Source: Pyrinomonadaceae bacterium
Lineage (GTDB): Bacteria > Acidobacteriota > Blastocatellia > Pyrinomonadales > Pyrinomonadaceae
Direction of reading: 5' to 3'
Length of the DNA: 36,091 nucleotides
NCBI GenBank assembly: GCA_014534425.1
Contig: JACVRN010000041.1
Location: 1-36,091 of the forward strand
Within the stretch, counting starts at the first letter, position 1; every line of letters begins with the position of its first letter. Made by a program: the position numbers and the translations under genes. Below, piece by piece: positions 15,267 to 22,713 of this stretch. The notes below the pieces were generated by a model. It ran no database searches. It saw nothing but the letters and a program-made list of their open reading frames with translations, and had not been told where the DNA came from.

Positions 15267-15294
15267 TTGAAGCGGGAAGTCTTGGAAATATAAA
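15267..15294 (+). promoter_or_regulatory. Possible sigma-70-type promoter for the gene at 15379
   Basis: TTGAAG (15267-15272), a 16-base spacer and TATAAA (15289-15294) lie about 85 bases before the start codon. The match is good but the call rests on sequence only. Confidence 0.4.
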
Positions 15295-15378
15295 CGACTC
15301 GCAAAATTCTCTTAAACCGGCTGTCCTCTTCGATGGGCATGAGAGTTGCGGATTTCGCAGGCCAAAGGAGGTCAGCTA

Positions 15379-15933
15379 ATGAGATTCAGTTATTTGAAGA
15401 GCAGGATTGGTGGAGCTATTCTGGCGTTCACAGTGCTGTTCGGTATCGCAATTATCTCCGGCGCGACTGTTCAGGCGCAGGAAGGCCAGTATCGCAGAGA
15501 CCGTTACGAGCGACGCGACAGAGACAGGGACGGGCGTTGGCGCGACCGAGACGGCAGACGCCGCGACGAGCGTTGGAGTCGCAACCGTCGCTACGACCGT
15601 GACCGAGACTATAACAACGACGGTTATTATCGCGGCGACGGGCGCTATGGTAACTATGGCGGCTATGGAAACTACGGCGGCTATGGGAACTACGGCAGGT
15701 ACGGCGGCTCTTACGAGTTGAGGCAGACGGCCTTGAACGCTGGCTACAACGAAGGCATAAGGAAGGGGCGCGAAGACCGCATGCGCGGCGAGCGATATGA
15801 ATACAGGGATGAGGGCGCTTATCGTGACGCCGATAAGGACTACAATTCCCGCTACGGCAATCGAGAACTGTATCGCCAATACTTCCGCCAGGGATTCGTC
15901 AACGGCTACACGGACGGTTACAGAGGGTATTAA
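15379..15933 (+). CDS. Secreted Arg/Asp- and Gly/Tyr/Asn-rich protein
   Basis: The start is ATG 15379, six bases after an AAAGGAGGT Shine-Dalgarno (15364-15372), giving 184 residues; the upstream ATG at 15346 is less likely. A signal peptide (AILAFTVLFGIAIISGATVQAQ) is followed by an Arg/Asp-rich repetitive stretch (RRDRYERRDRDRDGRW), three YGNYGG units, and a C-terminal domain of about 70 residues with GYNEGIRKGREDR and FRQGFVNGYTDGYRGY. The two halves of that domain each have a GxxxGxxxG-like turn followed by charged residues, as in small periplasmic proteins of unknown function common in Acidobacteria. The strong ribosome site, promoter-like boxes and perfect terminator suggest high expression as a single gene. 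The function is unknown. Confidence 0.85.
   Translation: MRFSYLKSRIGGAILAFTVLFGIAIISGATVQAQEGQYRRDRYERRDRDRDGRWRDRDGRRRDERWSRNRRYDRDRDYNNDGYYRGDGRYGNYGGYGNYGGYGNYGRYGGSYELRQTALNAGYNEGIRKGREDRMRGERYEYRDEGAYRDADKDYNSRYGNRELYRQYFRQGFVNGYTDGYRGY
15646..15699 (+). repeat. Three 18-base tandem units coding YGNYGG
   Basis: Units 15646-15663, 15664-15681 and 15682-15699 each encode Tyr-Gly-Asn-Tyr-Gly-Gly (the last ends in Arg). They differ at third codon positions, so selection on the peptide is likely. Copy number may vary between strains. Confidence 0.8.
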
Positions 15934-15947
15934 GGAAAGAGCGGCTG

Positions 15948-15998
15948 GAAAATAAAAGAGGCTCGCTTCTATGATAGAAGCGAGCCTCTTTTATTTTC
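15948..15998. terminator. Perfect bidirectional terminator
   Basis: 24-base arms (15948-15971 and 15975-15998) pair perfectly around a TGA loop. The stem has a GC core (GAGGCTCGCTTC) flanked by AAAATAAAA on the left and TTTTATTTT on the right, so it works in both directions. It ends the gene at 15379 and could also stop leftward transcription from 16309. Confidence 0.88.
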
Positions 15999-16162
15999 CG
16001 AAGCGCTGATAAAACAACGCTCCTTCCCCTAAGGAAAGAAGCGTTGCCTTGTTGTGGACGCTGCTCTGATCTTTCGACCGGAGCAGGCATTTATACCGGC
16101 GCTAACCGGTAATTCAGACATGCGTCCACAGAAAAAGTTACCCTCAAGCCGCGTCGAATCGG

Positions 16163-16309
16163 CTATACTGTTCTACGCCCAGTCAGAAGATTGATGACGA
16201 AGATGACGAGCGCAACTACCAGTAAAAGGTGAATCAACCCACCACCGATGTGTGCCACCAGACCGATTAGCCACAGGACCAGAAGTATTACAAGAATCGT
16301 CCACAACAT
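16163..16309 (-). CDS. Lmo0937-type small membrane protein, 48 residues
   Basis: The frame on the minus strand starts at ATG 16309 and ends at TAG 16163. The peptide begins MLWTILVILLVLWLIGLVAH, then a glycine turn (IGGG), then a second hydrophobic helix (LLLVVALVIFVINLLTG) and a short basic end. Two helices with the central HxGGG turn and the MLWTI start match the Lmo0937 family of tiny stress-associated membrane proteins; their function is not known. AAAGGAGA lies 8 bases before ATG, a strong ribosome site. The gene is monocistronic; a bidirectional terminator lies 165 bases beyond its stop. Confidence 0.85.
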   Translation of the reverse strand: MLWTILVILLVLWLIGLVAHIGGGLIHLLLVVALVIFVINLLTGRRTV

Positions 16310-16392
16310 GAAGTATATCTCCTTTCAGCTTTTGCGAGAGCGCCCTTTGCGCTCACTCATCAATATCGGTAAACCTCGTTCACGCCCGGTTG

Positions 16393-16415
16393 TAATGGCA
16401 ATGACCATGCCATTA
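16393..16415. promoter_or_regulatory. Palindrome in the upstream region of the Lmo0937-type gene
   Basis: TAATGGCA (16393-16400) and TGCCATTA (16408-16415) are perfect 8-base arms with a 7-base spacer, 84 bases upstream of the minus-strand start at 16309. The size suits a dimeric repressor or activator site. The gap 16310-16577 also holds a hairpin GAGCGC/GCGCTC (16338-16354) and direct repeats TTGCATTAA (16520 and 16533). Confidence 0.35.
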
Positions 16416-16577
16416 GCGGCGAAGAATCAGGCGCGCAGATGTAAAGCCCCGAATGCCAGTAGCTTAAGGTTGCTCTTCAATTCTCTTTTTTAATTAAGCT
16501 ATTATTGGGGCTTGAAATTTTGCATTAAAACATTGCATTAATGTAGGCAATAACAGCAACAAAGAGGAACAATCAGA

Positions 16578-16811
16578 ATGCCGGAACTGAGAGGGGTACA
16601 AGCGACGCCCGAAGTCAAAGAGGAATGGGAACGTGCCTATGACTTTTTTCTGCAAGCAAAGGGCGATCCCTATGATAAGAAGAAAGACAGAACCGAGCGC
16701 ATCAATCACGTGGCGCGTATGATGAACCTGACCCGCAAGCAAGCCAAGCGGCGCATCAAAAACTATGAGCAATGGCAGCGCAACATTAAAAAGGGCTTAG
16801 TCGAACCATAA
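16578..16811 (+). CDS. Small conserved-looking hypothetical protein, 77 residues
   Basis: The protein is soluble, highly charged and probably all-helical: residues 8-30 carry ATPEVKEEWERAYDFFLQ, and residues 43-66 (INHVARMMNLTRKQAKRRIK) have a helix-turn-helix-like pattern with a basic second helix, followed by NYEQWQRNIKKG. It could be a small DNA-binding or protein-binding adaptor, but I do not recognise the family. AGAGGAAC lies about 10 bases before ATG, and the frame is the only convincing one here. Neighbours on both sides are unrelated, so it is probably a single-gene unit. Confidence 0.7.
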   Translation: MPELRGVQATPEVKEEWERAYDFFLQAKGDPYDKKKDRTERINHVARMMNLTRKQAKRRIKNYEQWQRNIKKGLVEP

Positions 16812-16817
16812 AAAGCG

Positions 16818-16854
16818 CGCGGGACGAATCCGAACTCCCACCTTTAGTCCCGCG
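16818..16854 (+). terminator. Weak hairpin after the 77-residue gene
   Basis: CGCGGGAC (16818-16825) pairs with GTCCCGCG (16847-16854) around a 21-base loop. There is no T tract after it, so it may be a Rho-dependent or non-terminating structure. The rest of the gap to 17064 holds no gene that I can see. Confidence 0.3.
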
Positions 16855-17027
16855 AAAGCTAATCTTCAACAGTTACGTCAAGCTCCCGACAAGGCCGCGC
16901 AGGCTGAGACTCGCGCTCACTCGCGCTTGCGGCGGCGTAGCGCTGCCCTGAATTATTTCAGGCCGATCGTTTTCTGCGGCAACTATCCGGCCCTGTGCTT
17001 CCAGCCTACAGAACTCAAAATTTAGGA

Positions 17028-17056
17028 TTGACATATTTTCTGCTTCAGAGTTTAGT
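17028..17056 (+). promoter_or_regulatory. Possible promoter very close to the BtpA-family start
   Basis: A perfect -35 box TTGACA (17028-17033) is followed by 17 bases and a weak -10 box TTTAGT (17051-17056). The start codon at 17065 is only 8 bases further, so a transcript from here would be leaderless or nearly so. Confidence 0.35.
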
Positions 17057-17064
17057 GAAGAGAG

Positions 17065-17868
17065 ATGAGTAATGCGCTCTTCATTAAAGAGAAGCCCGTC
17101 ATCGGCGTGATTCATGTAGGTGCTTTGCCGGGCACGCCCGCCGGGACAGGAAGCGTCTACGAAATCATAGAGCACGCTAGGGCGGAGGCGCGCGTCTACT
17201 TGTCGGGCGGCGTAGACGGCCTGATGATAGAGAACATGCATGACGTGCCTTACCTGCGCGGGCGCGTGGGGCCTGAGATTGTGGCTGCCATGGCCGTCAT
17301 AGCTCTCTCTGTGAAAGAGGAATGTTCTCTTCCCACGGGCATTCAGATTCTGGCCGGTGCCAACATGGAAGCGATGGCCGTGGCCCACGCTGCCGGTCTC
17401 GACCTCATTCGCGCCGAAGGCTACGTCTTCGCGCACATAGCGGACGAGGGCTGGATAGAATCGAGCGCTGCGGAGCTTCTGCGTTACAGAAAACAGATTG
17501 GAGCCGACCGCGTTGAGGTGTGGGCCGATGTCAAGAAGAAGCATTCTTCGCACGCGGTCACTACAGACATAACCCTGGGCGAGACGGCGGAGGCCGTAGA
17601 ATTCATGCGAGGTAATGCCGTCATAGTCACAGGCAGCGTCACGGGCCGCCCGCCACGTCTTGAAGATGTTGGAAAGGTCAGGGCGCACTGTCGTCTTCCT
17701 GTCATCTTAGGCTCCGGCGTTGACCTCTCCAACATAGCCGAGTTTTACCGTGTGGCTGACGGCTTCATTATTGGCTCTTATTTCAAAAAGGACGGGCACT
17801 GGGCGAATACCGTTGACCGCGAGCGTGTGGAAAGATTGATGGAAGCGGTGAACAGGTTGCGGGGCTGA
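17065..17868 (+). CDS. BtpA/SgcQ family TIM-barrel protein
   Basis: This 267-residue cytoplasmic protein belongs to the BtpA/SgcQ family. Signatures are KPVIGVIHVGALPGTP at the first strand, GVDGLMIENMHDVPY, GIQILAGANMEAMAVAHAAG, FIRAE-like LIRAEGYVFAHIADEGW, VWADVKKKHSSHA, and the phosphate-binding C-terminal part VILGSGVDLSNI and GFIIGSYFKKDG. BtpA affects photosystem I in cyanobacteria and SgcQ is linked to sugar metabolism; here there is no photosynthesis gene, so an enzymatic TIM-barrel role with an unknown substrate is more likely. The frame is intact at the family's full length. The phospholipase D gene starts 20 bases downstream in the same direction. Confidence 0.92.
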   Translation: MSNALFIKEKPVIGVIHVGALPGTPAGTGSVYEIIEHARAEARVYLSGGVDGLMIENMHDVPYLRGRVGPEIVAAMAVIALSVKEECSLPTGIQILAGANMEAMAVAHAAGLDLIRAEGYVFAHIADEGWIESSAAELLRYRKQIGADRVEVWADVKKKHSSHAVTTDITLGETAEAVEFMRGNAVIVTGSVTGRPPRLEDVGKVRAHCRLPVILGSGVDLSNIAEFYRVADGFIIGSYFKKDGHWANTVDRERVERLMEAVNRLRG

Positions 17869-17887
17869 AAGCTCTACATGGAATCGA

Positions 17888-19321
17888 ATGACTAAAGAGA
17901 GCAAAGGGGTAAAGCGGCCCTCGTCTCGGCGGCTGCACGGTCTTCTTAAAACTGCGCGGCGACGCAGGGCACAGGCAAAGGGGTGGCGGCAGCGTCTTCG
18001 TCGTTCATTCTATGCGGGGTGGGTGTCGCTTCTGGTCTGGGCGGCTGAAGCGACCTTGAAGAAGTGGCTGGCCGTGCTAGGCGTATTCCTATTGCTCTGG
18101 GCCGGACTCTTCTTGTTTCAGCAGGAGCGCGGCAATCCTAAGTTCGGACTGAGCCAAGAGATTGCCATAGAGTCTGCGGAGTTTCTGCCTTCTATAGCGG
18201 GGGCCACCGGAGCGCCCTTTGTCCCAGGCAATCGCATAGACCCTCTCTTCAACGGCGACCAGTTTTATCCTGCCATACTCGAAGCCATAGGCGGCGCTCA
18301 GCATTCCATAAACATAGAGGCATACATCTTCTGGGACGACCCGTTGGGAAATCGCGTCGCGGACGCGCTCATAGCCAAGGCTCGCGGCGGTGTTGCCATA
18401 CGTGTTCTGGTTGACGCCGTCGGCTCAAGGAAGATGAGCAGCAAGATGGAGCGCAAGCTTGAGGACGGAGGATGCCGCGTCGCGCGCTTTCATCCCGTCT
18501 GGTTCTTCACCATTGACCGCATCAGCAATCGCACGCACCGCGAGATAACGGTCGTGGACGGGCGCATAGGCTTTCAGGGAGGCGCTGGCTATGCAGAGCA
18601 CTGGACGGGCAATGCTCAAGACCCGGAGCACTGGCGAGACACTTTGGTCAGGATAGAAGGGCCTGCCGTCACGCAGCTTCAAACAGGCTTTGCACAGAAA
18701 TGGCTTGAGACCACGGGCGAAGTAGTCTCAGGCCCGGACTACTTTCCGCAGATAGAGCAATCGGGCGCGCTTTCAATTCAGACCATCCTGAGCGAGCCGG
18801 AGACGAACTCTTCCACGGCGCGCATACTCTATTACCTCTCAATCATCTCCGCGCGTAAATCCATACTGATAGCCAACCCTTATTTCATCCCGAACGACGA
18901 GGCGATTGATATTTTAGTCGCGGCGAAGCGCAGAGGCGTGGACGTTAAAATCATAGTGCCGGGCGAGCACAACGACCACGGGCTGCTGGCGCGCAGAAAC
19001 AGTTCGCGTCTTTACGGCAAGCTGCTGGAAGCGGGCGTGGAAATCTACGAATACAACCGCACTATGATGCACCAGAAGTTCATGGTCTGCGACGGGGTGT
19101 GGACGACCGTAGGCACAATCAATTTCGACTATCTCTCCTTCACGCTGAACGATGAGAATAACGTCTGCGTCTACGACAGGGATTTCGCGGCGGGCTTCGA
19201 AGCGGTCTTCCGCAAAGACCTTGAGGCATGCAACCGCATAGAGCTTGAAGAATGGCGCAACCGTGGCATTCACGTTAAAGCCATAGAGGCTGTAATGTCC
19301 ATCTTCAAACGAATGGTCTAA
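17888..19321 (+). CDS. Phospholipase D family protein, cardiolipin synthase-like
   Basis: The 477-residue protein has a very basic N terminus (about 1-41), one membrane helix (WLAVLGVFLLLWAGLFLF, about 60-77) and two PLD catalytic modules. The second HKD motif is canonical (H395-Q-K397, D402, in MHQKFMVCDG). The first reads H217-R-E219-ITVV-D224, so the usual lysine is glutamate, confirmed by the GAG codon. Flanking GxxxxGGAGYAEHW and NPYFIP motifs are as in cardiolipin synthases, which join two phosphatidylglycerols at the inner membrane. Activity with the altered first motif is plausible, since the catalytic histidines are kept, but unproven. It follows the BtpA-family gene with a short gap; no strong Shine-Dalgarno is seen. 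Confidence 0.88.
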   Translation: MTKESKGVKRPSSRRLHGLLKTARRRRAQAKGWRQRLRRSFYAGWVSLLVWAAEATLKKWLAVLGVFLLLWAGLFLFQQERGNPKFGLSQEIAIESAEFLPSIAGATGAPFVPGNRIDPLFNGDQFYPAILEAIGGAQHSINIEAYIFWDDPLGNRVADALIAKARGGVAIRVLVDAVGSRKMSSKMERKLEDGGCRVARFHPVWFFTIDRISNRTHREITVVDGRIGFQGGAGYAEHWTGNAQDPEHWRDTLVRIEGPAVTQLQTGFAQKWLETTGEVVSGPDYFPQIEQSGALSIQTILSEPETNSSTARILYYLSIISARKSILIANPYFIPNDEAIDILVAAKRRGVDVKIIVPGEHNDHGLLARRNSSRLYGKLLEAGVEIYEYNRTMMHQKFMVCDGVWTTVGTINFDYLSFTLNDENNVCVYDRDFAAGFEAVFRKDLEACNRIELEEWRNRGIHVKAIEAVMSIFKRMV

Positions 19322-19329
19322 ACGGAAAA

Positions 19330-19360
19330 GCGGCAGACTCCCCCCGCCGGGGCCTGCCGC
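19330..19360 (+). terminator. GC-rich hairpin after the phospholipase D gene
   Basis: GCGGCAG (19330-19336) pairs with CTGCCGC (19354-19360), with an inner CCCC/GGGG pairing. There is no T tract. It lies between convergent genes; 19361-19488 holds nothing else that I recognise. Confidence 0.45.
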
Positions 19361-19488
19361 CACTTCCCTTATCCACCCATCGAATTGTTGCTCCGCGTAA
19401 TTTAGAAAATAGCCGCCGGATGATTCGTTAAGGTTGCGGAATTATTGCAATATAGTGGCAATTAAGAAAGCCGGTGCTGCTAGGCCGT

Positions 19489-20598
19489 TTAACCGCGCGG
19501 GGCGAAGTAGCCTATGCGCGTTTTTGCGCGAAGCTGGGGGTTACGTACCTCTACGCGCACGCGCCTGAAACGGCCATCGCGCGCCTTGTTCTGCGGCGAA
19601 TAATAGATGGAGTACTGGCTGCGTAAATCTTCCGCGACTTCGCGGTAAACGCTGTCGAGATTGGCGAAGCTTTCGGGCCTGAACATGCGCCCGCCCGTCA
19701 CGTCCGCCAACCGCTCAAGGTTCTGCTCGCTCACGTCCAGCACTCTAAGCCCCTCGCGCAAGTCTCCTATGCGAAGCTGGTTGAACTGCACCGAAGACGA
19801 GCCGGAAGCCAGCAAAGTGTCAAGCTCTTCGCGCTTTTTCACACGCTCAATCTCTGTATTACTGATGGCGTAAACGCCAGCGCCCGCCTGCACCAGCGCG
19901 GCCATAGCCATCTCAAGCGAAGCGTAGCCGCGCTGGCTGTCTATGCCGTCCGTGAGAACAACTATGGCGTGGCGGCGCTGACTGTTTTGAAACTGCTCGC
20001 GTGCGGCCAGCATAAGCGCGTCATAAAAGCGCGTGAAGACGCCAGGGCTGATACGCCGCAAGGAGCGCCTGAGTTGTACGCGGCTCTGCGTCCAATCCTG
20101 CAAGAGTTCTACGCGGTCATCGAACTTCACCAGGCTGATGCGGTCTTCGGGCGCTAGGCGCTCAGCGAACTCTTCCACGGCGCGGCGGAAATCTTCAAGA
20201 TTGCTCGCCACGCTGGAAGAAGCATCGACCATCACTATCACATCAACCGGCGCTTGCCTGAGCGCGAGGTCTGTCAAAGGCTGCTCTCGACCGTCCTCGA
20301 AGATGCGAAAGTCTTCCCTCTTCAACCCGGTCACAAGCCTGCCCGACTGGTCGCGCACCGTTACGGGCAGAAGCACTTCCGTTGTGCTGACACGGATGGT
20401 ATCGCCTTCATTCAACTCCTGCTCTTCTATGCCCGGCGTTGGCGTTGGCTTCGGCTTTGGCTTCAGTGGCGGCGGCGGAGGCAGCCCGAAGTTGCCCTCC
20501 TGCTGCGCCAGAGCGTGCGGCAGAAAGATGAGAAGGCAAAAGAGAATCGCAAGCAGCAAGCCTGAACGAACTCCAATTGGAACCTGTTTGCCTTTCAT
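19489..20598 (-). CDS. Secreted VWFA-related protein, acidobacterial type
   Basis: The 369-residue protein has a signal peptide (LLLAILFCLLIFLPHALAQ), then a Pro/Lys linker (LPPPPPLKPKPKPTPTPG), a short beta domain (VSTTEVLLPVTVRDQSGRLV) and a von Willebrand factor A domain from about residue 118. The MIDAS metal motif DxSxS is present (VMVDASSSVAS), followed by VLTDGIDSQRG. The C-terminal part (SQYSIYYSP, RVRVEVRNP, IGYFAPRG) is typical of the VWFA-related family described from Acidobacteria. It is probably an extracytoplasmic adhesion or assembly protein. It ends the run of minus-strand genes and lies one base from the next gene upstream. Confidence 0.9.
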   Translation of the reverse strand: MKGKQVPIGVRSGLLLAILFCLLIFLPHALAQQEGNFGLPPPPPLKPKPKPTPTPGIEEQELNEGDTIRVSTTEVLLPVTVRDQSGRLVTGLKREDFRIFEDGREQPLTDLALRQAPVDVIVMVDASSSVASNLEDFRRAVEEFAERLAPEDRISLVKFDDRVELLQDWTQSRVQLRRSLRRISPGVFTRFYDALMLAAREQFQNSQRRHAIVVLTDGIDSQRGYASLEMAMAALVQAGAGVYAISNTEIERVKKREELDTLLASGSSSVQFNQLRIGDLREGLRVLDVSEQNLERLADVTGGRMFRPESFANLDSVYREVAEDLRSQYSIYYSPQNKARDGRFRRVRVEVRNPQLRAKTRIGYFAPRG

Positions 20599-20599
20599 A

Positions 20600-21346
20600 T
20601 TATTGCGTCACGCGCTTTTCAGCAGGCTCATCCGACATGGCGGCGGTCATGGCGTTGATAATCGCTTCGGTCACCCGACGGCGGCGCAACTCCTTGAGAT
20701 TGTCCGGCGAGAGATCAAATTCGACGGGCGACTGTTCTATACGACGTATAATCGTGCCTTCGGAAAAGCCCGCTTCGACCAGTTCTATGATTGAATTGTT
20801 GTTGAGCGTAGGCGTTCTCTCCATCTGAGGCGCGCCTGCTCCGCCAGATTCCACCGGCGGGCGAAGGATTTTGACAGTCGCGCTCCCGCTCGTTTCCGTG
20901 TCGTCCGCGTTGCCGCCACGCGCGCCTGTGCTTCTTGAGCGCCCACGTGAACCTCCGCTACTGCCGAAGATGTCCGCAGAGTTTCCGCCGCCGCTCTGGT
21001 TGTTGCCGCTTCGCGTGCCCAGCGAATCTTTGAAGAAAGGATCGTTGCTCCAATCGTCATCCGCGAACGAGGCGTCGTCCACAGCGAGCATGGCGAGGAT
21101 TACTTTTTCGCTGACGCCGCTTTTCTTCAGTTCTATCAGCCGGTCGGGCGAAAGGTCGAATTGATGCGGGCGCGAGCGTATGATGCTGATGACGGTGTTA
21201 TCTTTGAAGCCTGCGCGCACCAGCTTGACGACCGCAGCGTTCGTCAGGGGCGCTTCCCTAGACTGCTGAGCCAGCGCCGCCTGACAACAGAGCGCCATAG
21301 AAATAGCCAGAGCCGACAGGATTCGTGTCATACAAATCTTCATCAC
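20600..21346 (-). CDS. Secreted protein with two LTN-type helical repeats
   Basis: The 248-residue protein has a signal peptide (about 1-26, ending CQAALAQ). Two copies of a 50-residue repeat are separated by a Gly/Ser/Asn/Arg-rich linker of about 90 residues. Copy 1 (about 34-87) has LTNAAVVKLVRAGFKDN and FDLSPDRLIELKKSGVSEKV; copy 2 (about 184-237) has LNNNSIIELVEAGFSEG and FDLSPDNLKELRRRRVTEAI. The repeat resembles a helical module seen in many acidobacterial secreted proteins; no function is known. Its stop lies next to the start of the VWFA-related gene, so the two are likely co-transcribed. Confidence 0.85.
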   Translation of the reverse strand: MMKICMTRILSALAISMALCCQAALAQQSREAPLTNAAVVKLVRAGFKDNTVISIIRSRPHQFDLSPDRLIELKKSGVSEKVILAMLAVDDASFADDDWSNDPFFKDSLGTRSGNNQSGGGNSADIFGSSGGSRGRSRSTGARGGNADDTETSGSATVKILRPPVESGGAGAPQMERTPTLNNNSIIELVEAGFSEGTIIRRIEQSPVEFDLSPDNLKELRRRRVTEAIINAMTAAMSDEPAEKRVTQ

Positions 21347-21369
21347 GCTTCACCCCCAAAGCAGAATCA

Positions 21370-21450
21370 AACAGGATGGACAGGATACACAGGATAAAAG
21401 CATAAAGGGTTGCTTTTTCCTTATCCTGCTTATCCTGTCCATCTCGGTTA
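21370..21450. repeat. Dispersed inverted-repeat element, copy B
   Basis: The left side (ACAGGATGGACAGGATACAC) and the right side (TATCCTGCTTATCCTGTCC) are imperfect reverse complements around a 25-base centre. The arms match copies A (9401-9510) and C (29679-29760). It lies between the LTN-repeat gene and the transglycosylase gene. Confidence 0.75.
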
Positions 21451-21454
21451 ATTT

Positions 21455-22708
21455 CTATTTCTGACGAGTTGCGCTCGTCATGGCCGTGGACTGTATCAGA
21501 GAGTTTGGCTGACCGTAACGCGCGCCTATGCGCCGCACGTAATCGCGCGTCTCTCTGTAGGGCGGAACGTTCCCGCCGTACTTCATGACAGCGCCCTCTC
21601 CTGCATTGTAGCTTGCCAGCACCAGGTCAACGCGACCATTAAACTGCTCAAGCAACTGCTTCAGGTAGCGCGTTCCGCCCATGATGTTCTGCTGCGGGTC
21701 AAAGCTGTTTCGGACTCCGAAGCGAGCCGCCGTGCCCGGCATCAACTGCATAAGCCCTCGCGCTCCCTTCGGACTCAAAGCGCGCGGATTAAAGCGCGAC
21801 TCCTGCTCCATGACGCAGAAGATGAGGTAAGGGTCAACGCCGTAGCGCTGGCCCCCGGCCTTTATCATCTCGTCCAGCTTAGGATTGCCAGTTGTCCAGC
21901 CGCGAGCAATCCAGGCACCGGATGAAGGCGCATCTTCAGAAGCTACGGGCCGCTCACGCTCTATGCGCTCTATGCGCGAGCGTTCTAGGAAGATGGAAAG
22001 CCCACCGCGTTTGTACCAAGCGCCCGTCTCGGTCTCCGACACCTCGTCGGCTTCGACACGCGCGCCTCCGACCAGATAAATCCAGACAGGCTCGCGCTCT
22101 CGCTTCTCCGTCTCGCTCACTTCGACAATCTTCGCTTTGGTCTGAGAGGCGGCGCTCTTCTCTGCGGCAGCCTCAGCCGTCTTTCTTTCAATAGAAGTCA
22201 CGCAGTCTCGCGTGATTAGATTGACCATGCCGCCTTTCCTGTACCAGACGCCGCGCGCATCCTCCCACACGTCGTCGAACTCAATCGCGGTTCCATCCGT
22301 GAGCCTTAAGCGATTGGCGTCCGTCTCCTGCAAGATTGATGAAGGCGGCGCTGCAACTACTGCCGACGCTTTCTCTGCGGCGGAGCCTAGCGGGACTATT
22401 AGCTGCTGGCCCGGTGCCAAGCGCGCATCTGCTTTGAGATTGTTGGCGTGGGCGAGGTCTTCTACCGAGACGTTAAAGCGAGAAGAGAGCGCGGCCAGCG
22501 TTTCGCCTGCGCGGGCGCGTACGATGACGGGGGAGCGCGGCGCACCTCTGCGCGCACGCTGGCCGCGATTGCTGCTCCTGTTAAGGGAGCGCGCACCGCC
22601 CGAAGAGCTTTGCGCGCTCACGCTAATCACTCCGGCGAAGCATAGGAAAGCGACGGCCAGTGGAATGTAGCTGCATATGAAGACTCTGGTCTTTCGGGTC
22701 ATGGTCAT
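21455..22708 (-). CDS. LysM lytic transglycosylase (SLT family) with duplicated Tyr-rich module
   Basis: The 417-residue protein has a signal peptide (about 1-32), an Arg/Ser-rich linker, a LysM domain (62-107) for peptidoglycan binding, two copies of a module of about 40 residues, and a C-terminal SLT domain (about 275-395). The modules are LTDGTAIEFDDVWEDARGVW with YRKGGMVNLI, and LVGGARVEADEVSETETGAW with YKRGGLSIFL. In the SLT domain the catalytic glutamate is E303 in VMEQESRFNP, followed by GARGLMQLMPGTAARF and NAGEGAV. The enzyme cuts glycan strands in the periplasm and probably opens the wall for an appendage. It is in line with the Tad locus, with a 5-base gap to the AAA gene upstream. 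Confidence 0.93.
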   Translation of the reverse strand: MTMTRKTRVFICSYIPLAVAFLCFAGVISVSAQSSSGGARSLNRSSNRGQRARRGAPRSPVIVRARAGETLAALSSRFNVSVEDLAHANNLKADARLAPGQQLIVPLGSAAEKASAVVAAPPSSILQETDANRLRLTDGTAIEFDDVWEDARGVWYRKGGMVNLITRDCVTSIERKTAEAAAEKSAASQTKAKIVEVSETEKREREPVWIYLVGGARVEADEVSETETGAWYKRGGLSIFLERSRIERIERERPVASEDAPSSGAWIARGWTTGNPKLDEMIKAGGQRYGVDPYLIFCVMEQESRFNPRALSPKGARGLMQLMPGTAARFGVRNSFDPQQNIMGGTRYLKQLLEQFNGRVDLVLASYNAGEGAVMKYGGNVPPYRETRDYVRRIGARYGQPNSLIQSTAMTSATRQK

Positions 22709-22713
22709 GCCCT

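Noticed and set aside
15376..15879. Val/Ala/Ile-rich minus-strand ORF that looks like a membrane protein
   Set aside because: It is the complement of the Arg/Asp- and Gly/Tyr-rich codons of the gene at 15379; the hydrophobicity is an artefact.
16520..16541. Direct repeats TTGCATTAA as an operator
   Set aside because: The pair has a 13-base period but no matching promoter boxes; too little to call a site.
16873..17688. 271-residue minus-strand ORF opposite the BtpA-family gene
   Set aside because: BtpA motifs on the plus strand are complete, and the opposite frame has no recognisable features.
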